DNA of 26,473 nucleotides from Chloroflexota bacterium (GCA_026706395.1 JAPOYU010000051.1:1-26473); one strand, 5' to 3'. Numbered from the stretch's first letter, positions 14,645 through 23,212 are shown. Notes: generated from the sequence alone by a model not told the origin. Made by a program: numbers and translations.

Positions 14645-15742
14645 TCAGGATCGTATGATATTGAGCAACAGTATTGCGGGCAGCAGAAAGTAAATTGCTG
14701 ATACGATGTGTATCCAGCGGCCGGCGTCATTATCGAGGGACTTGTTGACCCATTGTCCGAATGTATTAACCGCATAGGTCATCCACATGACCTGAATGAT
14801 CGCCAAGGGAAGCAGCAAGATTTCACGATGCGCGCCGAAATACACCAGGCCGAAAAAGACGTAGGCGGCGTAGGCAATCATGGTTACCACGCCTAGCGGT
14901 GGATACCAGCGGGAAAGCCGGGCCAAGCCTATGACGCCAAGAACTATTCCGAGAACACTGAACTGCTGCACAATCAACTGTCCCAGTTCAATCCAGCGGA
15001 TCGCCTCCCGCCAGGCGAGCAAGTCTATGTTCGTAGACTGTGGCAACAGATATGCGCGAATGAGGAGGACGAATCCAACGCACATGATAAGCAATGCCGC
15101 AAACCAGTACCAAGCCGGCAGCTTGGCGTATGATAGCAGAAGAGCGAGCGCAATCGCTGGCGCGAAGAGAACCACAAGCGGGTCATTTATTGCCCCCGCC
15201 GCCAAAAGAAAAAGTAGTCCCAGCGTATGCCAGGGTTTAGGCGCTTTTGCCGGTTTAAGGCCGGGGCGCGGATTAGTCAGCAGAATCATATCCACTAAGA
15301 TAAAGAGCAACCAGGCGGTCACCAATCCGGTTAGCCGCAAGCTTTGGGCAGTTCCGATTTGACTCCAGAAGATCAGCAGGAATACCGTAACGCCTATTCC
15401 GATGCCTAGGTCTCGGCGACGAAGCAGGGTCGAAGCCAGCAACATTGCCGCAGCTGCGAGTACTGCGGCGACAATAGTCAGAGCTGGCTGTGATTCATTG
15501 CCACCGGTCTGTGACCAGAATACCGGGCTCAGCGCCAAAGTAATGCCACCGGCGGCTGAGGCGACGAAGCCCATGGGCCGCATGCCGGCGGCGACCCCCA
15601 GGATGGCCAGAGCGAGACCAATTGACCGCACCAAAGGCGTATCGCCTACGAAGACCAGCAGCAACCATGAAACGCCGGCTGCGAAGACAGCCGGGCTCCA
15701 CTGCCTCAACAGCTGTCGCTGTTCACGGGCAATACGGCGCAT
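14645..15742 (-). CDS. Polytopic membrane protein of unknown function in the shape/division cluster
   Basis: A protein of 365 residues with about ten or more hydrophobic helices, a basic N-terminus (MRRIAREQRQLLRQ) and one notable soluble loop, RAYLLPQSTNIDLLAWREAI, before the second group of helices. I do not recognise the family; the layout faintly resembles GT-C or lipid-processing membrane enzymes but no catalytic motif is clear. Its ATG is one base after the mrdA stop, with GAGG 6 bases upstream, so it is translationally coupled to PBP2. minC starts about 170 bases downstream. This position suggests a job in envelope growth or division. Confidence 0.8.
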   Translation of the reverse strand: MRRIAREQRQLLRQWSPAVFAAGVSWLLLVFVGDTPLVRSIGLALAILGVAAGMRPMGFVASAAGGITLALSPVFWSQTGGNESQPALTIVAAVLAAAAMLLASTLLRRRDLGIGIGVTVFLLIFWSQIGTAQSLRLTGLVTAWLLFILVDMILLTNPRPGLKPAKAPKPWHTLGLLFLLAAGAINDPLVVLFAPAIALALLLSYAKLPAWYWFAALLIMCVGFVLLIRAYLLPQSTNIDLLAWREAIRWIELGQLIVQQFSVLGIVLGVIGLARLSRWYPPLGVVTMIAYAAYVFFGLVYFGAHREILLLPLAIIQVMWMTYAVNTFGQWVNKSLDNDAGRWIHIVSAIYFLLPAILLLNIIRS

Positions 15743-15743
15743 C

Positions 15744-18050
15744 TTAGGCCTCGCTGCTCGCGGAGAAAATATCCAGCGCGCTTTCGCCGCGCTCTACTTG
15801 TAGGCGGTAATATTCTTCCATCACCCTGCGAACGATCGGCAAGGCCGTCAGCGAACCTTCTCCGCCGTTGTAAACGAAGGCGATGATGATGATCTCCGGG
15901 TCATCGAATGGGGCGTATCCCGTATACCAAGCGTGGGACGGCCATTGACCCGGGACACACAGATTGAGGGGCCGGGCGACGTCATCGCAGTATTCGGCGG
16001 TGCCGGTCTTTCCGGCAACTTCGACATAGGGCAGAGCGGCCGGTTGCGCCGTCCCGCCTTCAGCGACCACCGCGGCTCTCATGCCATTGCGAACTAATTC
16101 AAGTGAACCATGCGACACAAATGGCGGGATATATGGCTCGCTCACTGCGCGAAAGCGCACGGACTGGCATACCGAACCATTAAAACTGTAGTTGAGCGGG
16201 ATATGGATACGATAAGTCTGAAGGTCTTCCACTCCGGGATCCGGATTCAGGTCTACCGTGTTTCGATAACCTTCCGGGTCACAGCGATCTGGATCGTACC
16301 ACTGAGAATTCGGCTCGCAGATACAGGCCAAGCTGGATTCGCGCTTCATAAGCATATCTTCAAGCAGCAGCAATGTCAGTTCATCACCTGGTTGCATCAT
16401 TTCGCGATTGATCGTTCGCAGGACATTCGGTGTGAACGATTCAATAATCTGCCGTTCCTCGTCAAGGAATTCACGAATGATTGTAGGCTGATAGAGGACC
16501 CCGCCATTAATTGTGGCTGCGACTGAGGCGATCAACTGAAGCGGCGTCACATTGACATAGCCCTGACCAAATGCGGCGTTGTAGGTATCGCCCGTGGACC
16601 AACTCTCGCCCTCGTTGCGGCGCTTCCAGTCAGGGTCCGGCATGCGATTGGGGTTTTCAAAAGGCAACTCTATTCCCAGTTCGCTGCCTATACCGAAGGC
16701 AGTGCCGTAGCGAAAGAGATCATTGATGCCCAATCCGCCGGGCCGAATCGTACGAGCAGAAAGATTCGGATTGCCGCCGCCGATCTGATAGAAATAGACA
16801 TCGCAACTCCAGGCGATGCCATTAATCATATTGACTCGTCCATGCCCAGTGCGCAGCCAGCAGACAAAACGTTGAGATGCCGCTCGGTCGAGGGGCGCGT
16901 AACGATTTTCAACCAGGATTTGGCCTTCGTCCAGCAGCAGTGTATTGGGGTCGATGACATCTTCTTCCAGTACCGCGGCTGCGGTAATGACCTTCCACAC
17001 TGACCCCGGGGGATATTTGCTTTTTATGGTGTTGTTCACAAGAGGGCGTAAGGGATCGTTGGCTATCTCCAGGAAATACTCCCCATCAATCGCGCGAGCA
17101 AAACGAGAATTGTCATAGCTGGGGTAACTGACGAGCACCAGTACCTCGCCGGTCTTCGGATTCATTGCGATGACATCGCCCTGCCGCGATATGGTACGAC
17201 CAGCCGTCGTATTGAGCTCCTCCAGTTGATCGATAAGCGCCTGCTGCGCAAATGCCTGCAGCGCCGTATCAATAGTCAGTCGGACATTCTGACCAGGAAT
17301 TGGTTCGACTTGATCAATGATTCTTACGACCTCACCGGCGACGTCAACTTCGCGCAGAACCGAGCCGCGCTTGCCGGCGAGTTGGCTCTCCAGGTATCGC
17401 TCCACCCCTTCGTAACCGATTCGGTCAAAGGCCGGGTTATAACCCTGTGCCCGCAAGGCCACAGCATCTTCGGCCGGAATGGGACCCATGTAGCCGACAA
17501 CGTGAGTGGTCAATTCTCCTGTGGGGTATTCCCTTACTGCCACAGCCTCTACATCTACACCGGGCATATAGATTCGTTCTTCCAGGATTTGCATCGCCGC
17601 CAATTGAGGCACGTCCCGCGCCACGGTAACCGGCCTGAACGGCTCGATTCCGGCGCCGGCCTCGACGAGTTCTTGAATGCTGCGAACGAATTGACTGGAC
17701 TGTTCGGCGATTTCCCGCGTGGGCGGCACGCCTACCAGCGCGGAGAGTCGACTATAAACCGCGAGCTCCTCTTCTACTCCGCTCGGCAACTGCGCCGGAA
17801 TGATAGTGACGTTGTACGCGGGCACGTTAAATGCCAGCCGTCGGTCATAGCGGTCGAATATGGCCCCGCGGCGCGCAGCTATAGGCAAAGGCTTTAACCG
17901 GTTTTCATTCGCCTTGCCCTGGAATTCATTGTGCTGCAGGATTTGCAGCTCATACATGCGGATGCCAAAGATGAGAAAGACTGCAAATATCACAGCTTGA
18001 AAAAACGTGAGACGCCACGATTGAAATGGGATCAAGCGGTTGGATTTCAT
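15744..18050 (-). CDS. mrdA: Penicillin-binding protein 2 (MrdA), elongasome transpeptidase
   Basis: A class B PBP of 768 residues that cross-links glycan strands made by RodA. It has one N-terminal transmembrane helix (about 13-35), the dimerisation region (about 55-245) with RRGAIFDRYDR at 60-70, and the transpeptidase domain. Active-site motifs are SVWK (Ser350, Lys353), SCD (415-417) in place of the usual SxN, and KTG (681-683). The protein is about 120 residues longer than typical PBP2. The extra part lies mainly between SCD and KTG and carries Cys576, 578, 590 and 628, with Cys688 and 698 just after KTG. The stop is one base before the next gene, and the ATG overlaps the mreD stop by 4 bases. 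Confidence 0.95.
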   Translation of the reverse strand: MKSNRLIPFQSWRLTFFQAVIFAVFLIFGIRMYELQILQHNEFQGKANENRLKPLPIAARRGAIFDRYDRRLAFNVPAYNVTIIPAQLPSGVEEELAVYSRLSALVGVPPTREIAEQSSQFVRSIQELVEAGAGIEPFRPVTVARDVPQLAAMQILEERIYMPGVDVEAVAVREYPTGELTTHVVGYMGPIPAEDAVALRAQGYNPAFDRIGYEGVERYLESQLAGKRGSVLREVDVAGEVVRIIDQVEPIPGQNVRLTIDTALQAFAQQALIDQLEELNTTAGRTISRQGDVIAMNPKTGEVLVLVSYPSYDNSRFARAIDGEYFLEIANDPLRPLVNNTIKSKYPPGSVWKVITAAAVLEEDVIDPNTLLLDEGQILVENRYAPLDRAASQRFVCWLRTGHGRVNMINGIAWSCDVYFYQIGGGNPNLSARTIRPGGLGINDLFRYGTAFGIGSELGIELPFENPNRMPDPDWKRRNEGESWSTGDTYNAAFGQGYVNVTPLQLIASVAATINGGVLYQPTIIREFLDEERQIIESFTPNVLRTINREMMQPGDELTLLLLEDMLMKRESSLACICEPNSQWYDPDRCDPEGYRNTVDLNPDPGVEDLQTYRIHIPLNYSFNGSVCQSVRFRAVSEPYIPPFVSHGSLELVRNGMRAAVVAEGGTAQPAALPYVEVAGKTGTAEYCDDVARPLNLCVPGQWPSHAWYTGYAPFDDPEIIIIAFVYNGGEGSLTALPIVRRVMEEYYRLQVERGESALDIFSASSEA

Positions 18051-18634
18051 TCTTGTGTCCTTGCCGTTGACCCCTGTATCAGACTTTGCGGCGCGATCTG
18101 CAAGCCGCCTTCCAGGCGCAGCTGAATCAAGCGGACGACCATGTATACCGGTATTACAGCCAATAGATTGAATAGAATCGTCGGAATGAGAACAAGGCGC
18201 GTCACGTCTGGAACTCCATAGGCATATCCGAGAATCGCCAAGGCGAATAACGCATAAGCTGTCAGCAATACCGTGGCTATGGGTGTGACAACGATCAGGA
18301 AAATCAAGCGTATGCGGAACAGTTGACGCGCGACGCCATTAACGGCAAACGCAATGAAAATAAGGGCGATGGAAGTCGTACCAATAGGAAGAATCGAAAG
18401 CAAGTCCAGCGCAACCCCGCCAACGAAGGCCCAAACCAGGCTTTCGCTAAGCTCCGCGCGGATGGACCAGCAGATCACAAAAAGCATGACAAGGTTGAGT
18501 TGACCGCGCGTATTATTAAGCACCGGCGTGATAGCGCTCAAAAGAGCGATCAAGAATTCGATGACATGCGGGACGATGCCGGCAGTCAGAGCAGCCGCCA
18601 AGCCGAGAATGGGAATGGACAAGTAGCGCCCCAT
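18047..18634 (-). CDS. mreD: Rod shape-determining protein MreD
   Basis: A small integral membrane protein of 195 residues with about five or six helices that links MreC to the elongasome. It has the MreD pattern: an N-terminal hydrophobic pair, then LVWAFVGGVALDLLSILPIGT (about 66-86), the family's most conserved stretch with the Gly-rich turn and Asp. The C-terminus is polar. It starts 2 bases after mreC, and its last codons overlap the mrdA start (ATGA). Sequence conservation in this family is low, so position in the cluster adds support. Confidence 0.9.
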   Translation of the reverse strand: MGRYLSIPILGLAAALTAGIVPHVIEFLIALLSAITPVLNNTRGQLNLVMLFVICWSIRAELSESLVWAFVGGVALDLLSILPIGTTSIALIFIAFAVNGVARQLFRIRLIFLIVVTPIATVLLTAYALFALAILGYAYGVPDVTRLVLIPTILFNLLAVIPVYMVVRLIQLRLEGGLQIAPQSLIQGSTARTQE

Positions 18635-18636
18635 GT

Positions 18637-19488
18637 CTAGTTGCCGTCCGTCTGCTCGAAGACCATCAAGTCGATTGGTTCAAAGCTGGTAATGACCAAA
18701 ACGACTTCAAGTGTCTCGAAATCGATTAAGCTGCGTACTTCGGCTTCCTGAAAAAGCTCGAATTCGAACTGGCGGACGCTTGTCACTTGGCCGACGAGCA
18801 GATCGGCGGGGAAGTTGCCGCCCAAACCTGAGGTGATGACCAAATCGCCTTGACGGATCTCCTCATCCAGATCCACCATAGTCAGTCGCAGCACGCCGGA
18901 GGCCTGGCCCACTATGCTTCCATGCGTACGCGTCGCCTGCAGGCGGGAACTCACCGCGCTGTTTTCGTCATTTATCAGTTGAACCTGAGCCGCATTTGCA
19001 CTGACCCGAATTACGCGCCCGACCAATCCCAAATCTGTTGTAACCGGCATGCCAACTGCTACACCATCCCGCGTCCCGCGATTGATGATGATCACGCGGG
19101 CGATTCCAGTTTGCTCGACGGCAATTACATCCGCCGTCAAAAAGTCTTGATCCTCCAGGGCCGATGTATAGTTCAACAGGCTGATCAATCGCTCATAGTC
19201 GCTGGCGGCTTCGCGCAACTGGATAGATTCAACCTGTCGCCGGGCGAGTTGCTCCTCTAGATCCGCAATGCGAGCGCGAAGCTGGCCCAGATTGTTTAAG
19301 TCGTCGACGGCCGCGCCGATCGATAGCGAAAGCCGGTTCAACATGCCGGAAAGTCCGTTAAGAGGAGTTGCGGCGACAGATTCCACCGGCGTCAGAACGC
19401 CGATGATGCTTAGAATAATCAATCCGCCGCAAAGGCCAAGCATCATAAGCAGCAGCAGAACGCGGCCGGGGCGCACCAGCGATCTCAC
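18637..19488 (-). CDS. mreC: Rod shape-determining protein MreC
   Basis: A protein of 283 residues with an N-terminal membrane anchor (about 10-33), a coiled coil (about 65-105, rich in Leu, Glu and Arg) and an extracytoplasmic beta-barrel domain. The conserved blocks are ARVIIINRGTRDGVAVGMPV, GLVGRVIRVSANAAQVQLI and GDLVITSGLGGNFPADLLVG. MreC filaments activate PBP2 and connect MreB to the wall machinery. GTG 19488 is chosen because GAGGA lies 7 bases upstream. The 108-base gap to mreB contains an extended -10-like TGATAAGAT on the minus strand, a possible weak internal promoter. Confidence 0.94.
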   Translation of the reverse strand: MRSLVRPGRVLLLLMMLGLCGGLIILSIIGVLTPVESVAATPLNGLSGMLNRLSLSIGAAVDDLNNLGQLRARIADLEEQLARRQVESIQLREAASDYERLISLLNYTSALEDQDFLTADVIAVEQTGIARVIIINRGTRDGVAVGMPVTTDLGLVGRVIRVSANAAQVQLINDENSAVSSRLQATRTHGSIVGQASGVLRLTMVDLDEEIRQGDLVITSGLGGNFPADLLVGQVTSVRQFEFELFQEAEVRSLIDFETLEVVLVITSFEPIDLMVFEQTDGN

Positions 19489-19596
19489 TCACTAGTCCTC
19501 GCGCTAGCTGGTTTCGACCTATCTTATCACAGTTCAGCCTGTAGCTTTGCGTACGCTCTTCCGTCAGCCGCGCAAGCGTGCGGCGGGACGTTTCGC

Positions 19597-20658
19597 TCAG
19601 TGTCGAGTACTGCCGCGCTCCGGTCCAGTTAGAAGGCGCCGCAAGTTGTTGTAATCTTCCAGCACACGGCCGGCGCCACGCGCGACACAAGTCATGGCGT
19701 CGTCGGCAAGCCAGGCGCGAATGTTCACTTCCTCGCGCAGCCTTTCGCCCAATCCACGCAATTGGCCGCCACCGCCGGCAATCGTTATGCCGCTCTCCAT
19801 CAAGTCCGCCACCAGCTCAGGCGGTGTGTCATCAAGCGCGTCCTTAACCGTGTCTAATATGATGCTAACAGATCCGCCGATCGCCTCTCGAATCTCTATG
19901 GAACTCACCTCAACAGAGTCGGGGAGACCAGTTGTCAGGTTTCTGCCTTTCACCATATAGGTTCGTTCCTGCGGGAGCGGGTAAGCCGAGCCTATATCAA
20001 TCTTGGCTTTTTCCGCGGTCGGCTCGCCGATCAGCAGGTTGTGTTTGTTGCGCAAGTGCTGAACGATATCTTCATCCATTTCATCGCCAGCTACGCGGAT
20101 TGATCGACTGATGACGATGCCGCCAAGCGAAAACAGGGCAACTTCGGTCGTACCACCGCCGATATCGACAACCATGCTGCCGCGCGTCTCCAGGACAGGC
20201 AGGTTCGCCCCGATCGCCGCCGCAACCGGTTCTTCAATGAGATGGGCTTCACGCGCCCCGGCGTCCAGCGTCGCCTCGATAACGGCGCGCTTTTCTACTT
20301 CAGTGACGCCACTTGGGATCCCAACGACGACGCGTGGCCGTGGTACCGGCACCCAACTCTGCTCATGAGCCTTCTTGATGAGATAGTCCAGCATTCGCGC
20401 GGTGATTTCGTATTCGCTTATCACACCGTCACGCAATGGACGAACGATCAATATGTCCTTCGGATTCTTGCTCCACATTTCTTTGGCGCGCGCGCCGACT
20501 TCGATCGGTGAACGGGTCTTGCGGTCGATGGCGACAAAAGAGGGTTCGTTAATCACGATTCCCTTGCCACGCACGTAAACCAAGGTATACGCAGTACCCA
20601 GGTCTATGCCGACGTCGAGCGAAAACAGCCCGAACAGGAAATCCAAGGGACTCAGCAC
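19597..20658 (-). CDS. mreB: Actin-like shape protein MreB
   Basis: A protein of 353 residues that polymerises under the membrane and steers RodA-PBP2. It has a hydrophobic N-terminus (FLFGLFSL), the phosphate-1 loop DVGIDLGTAYT (15-25), the catalytic region GIPSGVTEVEKRA, the phosphate-2 loop DIGGGT (165-170) and the adenosine motif ITIAGGGGQLRGLGERL. The length is normal for MreB. The start is GTG 20658 with GAGGA 7 bases upstream. It is the promoter-proximal gene of the minus-strand shape/division block and is divergent from tilS. Confidence 0.97.
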   Translation of the reverse strand: MLSPLDFLFGLFSLDVGIDLGTAYTLVYVRGKGIVINEPSFVAIDRKTRSPIEVGARAKEMWSKNPKDILIVRPLRDGVISEYEITARMLDYLIKKAHEQSWVPVPRPRVVVGIPSGVTEVEKRAVIEATLDAGAREAHLIEEPVAAAIGANLPVLETRGSMVVDIGGGTTEVALFSLGGIVISRSIRVAGDEMDEDIVQHLRNKHNLLIGEPTAEKAKIDIGSAYPLPQERTYMVKGRNLTTGLPDSVEVSSIEIREAIGGSVSIILDTVKDALDDTPPELVADLMESGITIAGGGGQLRGLGERLREEVNIRAWLADDAMTCVARGAGRVLEDYNNLRRLLTGPERGSTRH

Positions 20659-20691
20659 TATGTAATCCTCGACGTGATGCGTACGCAGCGA

Positions 20692-20700
20692 ATTATAGCA
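20692..20700 (-). promoter_or_regulatory. mreB promoter (extended -10)
   Basis: A perfect TATAAT (complement of 20692-20697) is preceded by TGC, the extended -10 form. The -35 at 17 bases is poor (TATTTG), but the DNA beyond it is very AT-rich and could act like an UP element. The start would be near 20685, leaving a leader of about 27 bases. Confidence 0.55.
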
Positions 20701-20816
20701 TATCGGAGCATAATCAAATACAAACTAAAGTTAATGAAAGACAAATAATTTTGATTAATGTATGCGATAAAACAGAATATATCACTGAATCTTTCATATT
20801 TCCTAAGTTCCAGGCC

Positions 20817-20841
20817 GGAGGTTATTATGGAAATAGCATAG
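20817..20841 (+). other. Possible four-codon leader minigene before tilS
   Basis: GGAGG (20817-20821) lies 5 bases before ATG 20827, the best ribosome site in the region. The frame reads only Met-Glu-Ile-Ala and ends at tandem TAG codons (20839-20844). tilS starts about 30 bases later in another frame without a good ribosome site of its own. Translation of the minigene might affect tilS, or the match may be chance. Confidence 0.3.
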
Positions 20842-20872
20842 TAGACGTCGGGTATTCGTTGGTATTCGCGCT

Positions 20873-22276
20873 TTGATTGCCGAATCCGTTTTACGGTCGA
20901 TTGAGCAGACCTGCGCGTTTTCTCAGATGTCGACGATTGTAGTCGCGGTTTCTGGAGGCTGCGATTCAGTCGCCCTGCTGCATATTCTGCGGTCACTACA
21001 AAATCGTTTACTGGTGAATCTGCACGTTGCATCGCTGGACCACGGTATGCGCGGCGAGGCTGGACAAGGCGATGTCATCTTCGTCCGCGGCTTGGCCGAA
21101 CAATGGCAATTATCCTGTACTGTGGGGCGGGCCGACGTTCCCGAATTGGCGCGACAATGGGGTATCGGTCTGGAAGCGGCGGCAAGACGCGCTCGATACG
21201 ATTTCCTTGCCCGCGTGGCGCAACAGGAGTCCAGCTCATGTGTTGCTGTAGGGCACCATGCGAACGACCAGGCGGAGACCATCCTTTTGCACATTGTCCG
21301 CGGCAGCGGCGCGCGCGGTCTCGGTGGTATGCGGATATTGTCGCCCATGCCATTTCATCCGGAGATCAAGCTGTTTCGTCCTCTGCTTTCGCTCTCCCGC
21401 GTCCAGTTGGAGTCTTACTGTGCTGCACATAAACTGACATATCGGAGGGACGAAACAAATTACGAGACCGACTACCGTCGCAACTATCTGCGGCATAATG
21501 TCGTCGAGAAGCTTTTCCGATTGAATCCCGATGTCCTTGGCGCGTTTGGCCGTCTCGTTGACTCCCTGGCCGTCGACGAGGAATTTCTCAGTGAAGTGGT
21601 CGAAGCTCAGCTAACGCGGATTGGTGAGAGACTCGACACGGCTTGGCGAATAGGCAGGCAGGAGTTTTGCGATATGCATCCGGCGCTCCAGCGGCGGCTG
21701 CTGCGCGAAGTGTTTCGACGAGTCAGCGGAGACCCGTCAGGCTTGACGCATGCCGTGACGCTTAAGCTGGTCGCTTGGGTGCGGAGCGCGCGCACGGGCG
21801 CAAAGCGCGATATCGGCGCTTCGACGGAACTGGTTGTTGACTACGACGATATATGGATTAAGCGACAGGGCAGTCAGTTGACGCCGCCGGGCTATCGTCT
21901 GATTCCCAGTGACACGAATATCGGCATCTCTTCATCGACTCCCTATGCCCGGCATGGACTGACGATTTCGATCACTGACCCGACCGCGGTGATCGCTGGC
22001 GGCAGCAGGTTTGTACTCAAGACCGGATGCCATGTGCGATTGCGGTCGCGGCGCCCGGGCGACCGATTCAAACCGAAAGGCATGGGTGGCCAATCCCGCA
22101 AGCTCAAAGATTGGATGATAGACCGTAAGATACCTCGCTACCTCCGGGACCGTATTCCACTGGTCGCCGTCGATGGCGATATTATTGCGATTTGCCTGGG
22201 CCAGAACTGGCACCTGGCTGAACCAGATCCATCAGAGCCGGTAGAAGATTCCTCGCCGGTCTTGAACCTCGAGTAG
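20873..22276 (+). CDS. tilS: tRNA(Ile)-lysidine synthetase TilS
   Basis: An enzyme of 467 residues that attaches lysine to C34 of tRNA-Ile(CAU) using ATP, so that the tRNA reads AUA. The N-type ATP pyrophosphatase P-loop SGGCDS is at residues 27-32. It is followed by LDHGMRGEAGQGD, the helix block GLEAAARRARYDFL, and VGHHANDQAETILL, then PLLSLSRVQLESYC and DETNYETDYRRNYLRHNV. The C-terminal TilS domain ends with RRPGDRFKPKGM and KLKDWMIDRKIP. TTG 20873 is given because the family has about 20 residues before the P-loop; ATG 20927 would leave only eight. No strong ribosome site precedes it. TTGATT (20751-20756) with CAGAAT (20773-20778) is a possible promoter. Confidence 0.94.
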   Translation: MIAESVLRSIEQTCAFSQMSTIVVAVSGGCDSVALLHILRSLQNRLLVNLHVASLDHGMRGEAGQGDVIFVRGLAEQWQLSCTVGRADVPELARQWGIGLEAAARRARYDFLARVAQQESSSCVAVGHHANDQAETILLHIVRGSGARGLGGMRILSPMPFHPEIKLFRPLLSLSRVQLESYCAAHKLTYRRDETNYETDYRRNYLRHNVVEKLFRLNPDVLGAFGRLVDSLAVDEEFLSEVVEAQLTRIGERLDTAWRIGRQEFCDMHPALQRRLLREVFRRVSGDPSGLTHAVTLKLVAWVRSARTGAKRDIGASTELVVDYDDIWIKRQGSQLTPPGYRLIPSDTNIGISSSTPYARHGLTISITDPTAVIAGGSRFVLKTGCHVRLRSRRPGDRFKPKGMGGQSRKLKDWMIDRKIPRYLRDRIPLVAVDGDIIAICLGQNWHLAEPDPSEPVEDSSPVLNLE

Positions 22277-22300
22277 ATGTCGCATTCGGCGCGATATGCT

Positions 22301-22331
22301 TTGGCGCGTTAGCAAGCGCCAATGCTATAAT
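22301..22331 (+). promoter_or_regulatory. Regulator promoter with perfect inverted repeat
   Basis: TATAAT (22326-22331) preceded by TGC forms an extended -10; TTGGCG (22301-22306) is a possible -35 at 19 bases. A perfect 7-bp inverted repeat, TTGGCGC (22301-22307) and GCGCCAA (22316-22322), fills the space between the two boxes. It is a good candidate operator. It has no T-run, so it is an unlikely terminator for tilS. Confidence 0.55.
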
Positions 22332-22366
22332 GAGACTAGTTTCGCCCTTCAGGCTCGGCGGTCAAT

Positions 22367-23212
22367 ATGGCTGAGAGACAGTTGATGAGACTTCTGCTTG
22401 TCGACGGCAATGGTGTTAATCGATATACCTTGAGCAAAGCGCTGCAGCGAGTGGGCTACATGGTTGCCGAAGCCGACAGCGGCGAAGCGGCCCTCGAACG
22501 CTATGCAAAGGGTGACTTTGACCTGATCCTGTCGGAGATCGCGTTACCCGGCATCAGTGGCATTGAATTGTTGCAGGGAGTCAAAAAACAGTCGCAGGAT
22601 GCCATTGTCATTCTCGTGACCGATGAAGTAAATGTCGACCAAGCTATACAAGCCTTGCGTCATGGCGCGACGGATCTGCTGGTCAAGCCCTATTCCAGCG
22701 AAGACATTCGCGAATGTGTTGAGCGCGGCATCGAAAATGCGCGCAGCTTAAGACGGCGACGGCGCCTGCTCGATACGATTGAGCGCAACGTTACGGAATT
22801 GGCGCGGGAAGTATCGATTGCCACTGTAGACGATGGCGACGGCGCTTTTGGCAGCGACTTGGCCCCGGGGCGATCCGGCACAACGGTGCGTGGCAATGTC
22901 ATCAGCTTGGGACCGCTCGCTATCTTACCCGGCAAATATCAGATTACTGCCGGGGACAATGCCATCAGCCTAACGCCGACAGAATTCGACTTGCTCTTGT
23001 ACCTGGCGGCCAATCGCAGCCGTGTAGCCACTTGCCATGAATTGGTTCGGGAAGTCCGCGGCTACCAAACCGACGAAGTTGAGGCTCGCGAGGTTATCCG
23101 CCCACATGTCAGTAACCTGCGCCGCAAACTTCGAGGACTGGGCGAGATCGACCTCATCGTAAATGTGCGCGGCGTCGGCTATCGCTTGGGCGAGATTCCC
23201 GAAACCGACTGA
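22367..23212 (+). CDS. OmpR-type response regulator with atypical receiver
   Basis: A protein of 281 residues: receiver domain (about 7-125), a basic and helical linker, then a winged-helix DNA-binding domain (about 180-276) with LTPTEFDLLLYLAANRSRV, VIRPHVSNLRRKL and VNVRGVGYRL. In the receiver the acid pair is Asp13-Gly14 instead of two acids, and the position of the phospho-accepting Asp is Glu57 (ILSEIALPG). Thr85 and Lys107 are kept. Such a Glu may mimic phosphorylation, so the protein may bind DNA without a kinase; no kinase gene is nearby. ATG 22367 is used; ATG 22385 with GAGAG upstream is an alternative start. Confidence 0.9.
   Translation: MAERQLMRLLLVDGNGVNRYTLSKALQRVGYMVAEADSGEAALERYAKGDFDLILSEIALPGISGIELLQGVKKQSQDAIVILVTDEVNVDQAIQALRHGATDLLVKPYSSEDIRECVERGIENARSLRRRRRLLDTIERNVTELAREVSIATVDDGDGAFGSDLAPGRSGTTVRGNVISLGPLAILPGKYQITAGDNAISLTPTEFDLLLYLAANRSRVATCHELVREVRGYQTDEVEAREVIRPHVSNLRRKLRGLGEIDLIVNVRGVGYRLGEIPETD

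Noticed and set aside
17226..17897. Plus-strand open frame of 223 codons
   Set aside because: It is a shadow of mrdA on the opposite strand.
20850..20870. Tandem GGTATTCG repeat before tilS
   Set aside because: Two short copies only; no sign of function, and a similar run occurs inside crcB by chance.
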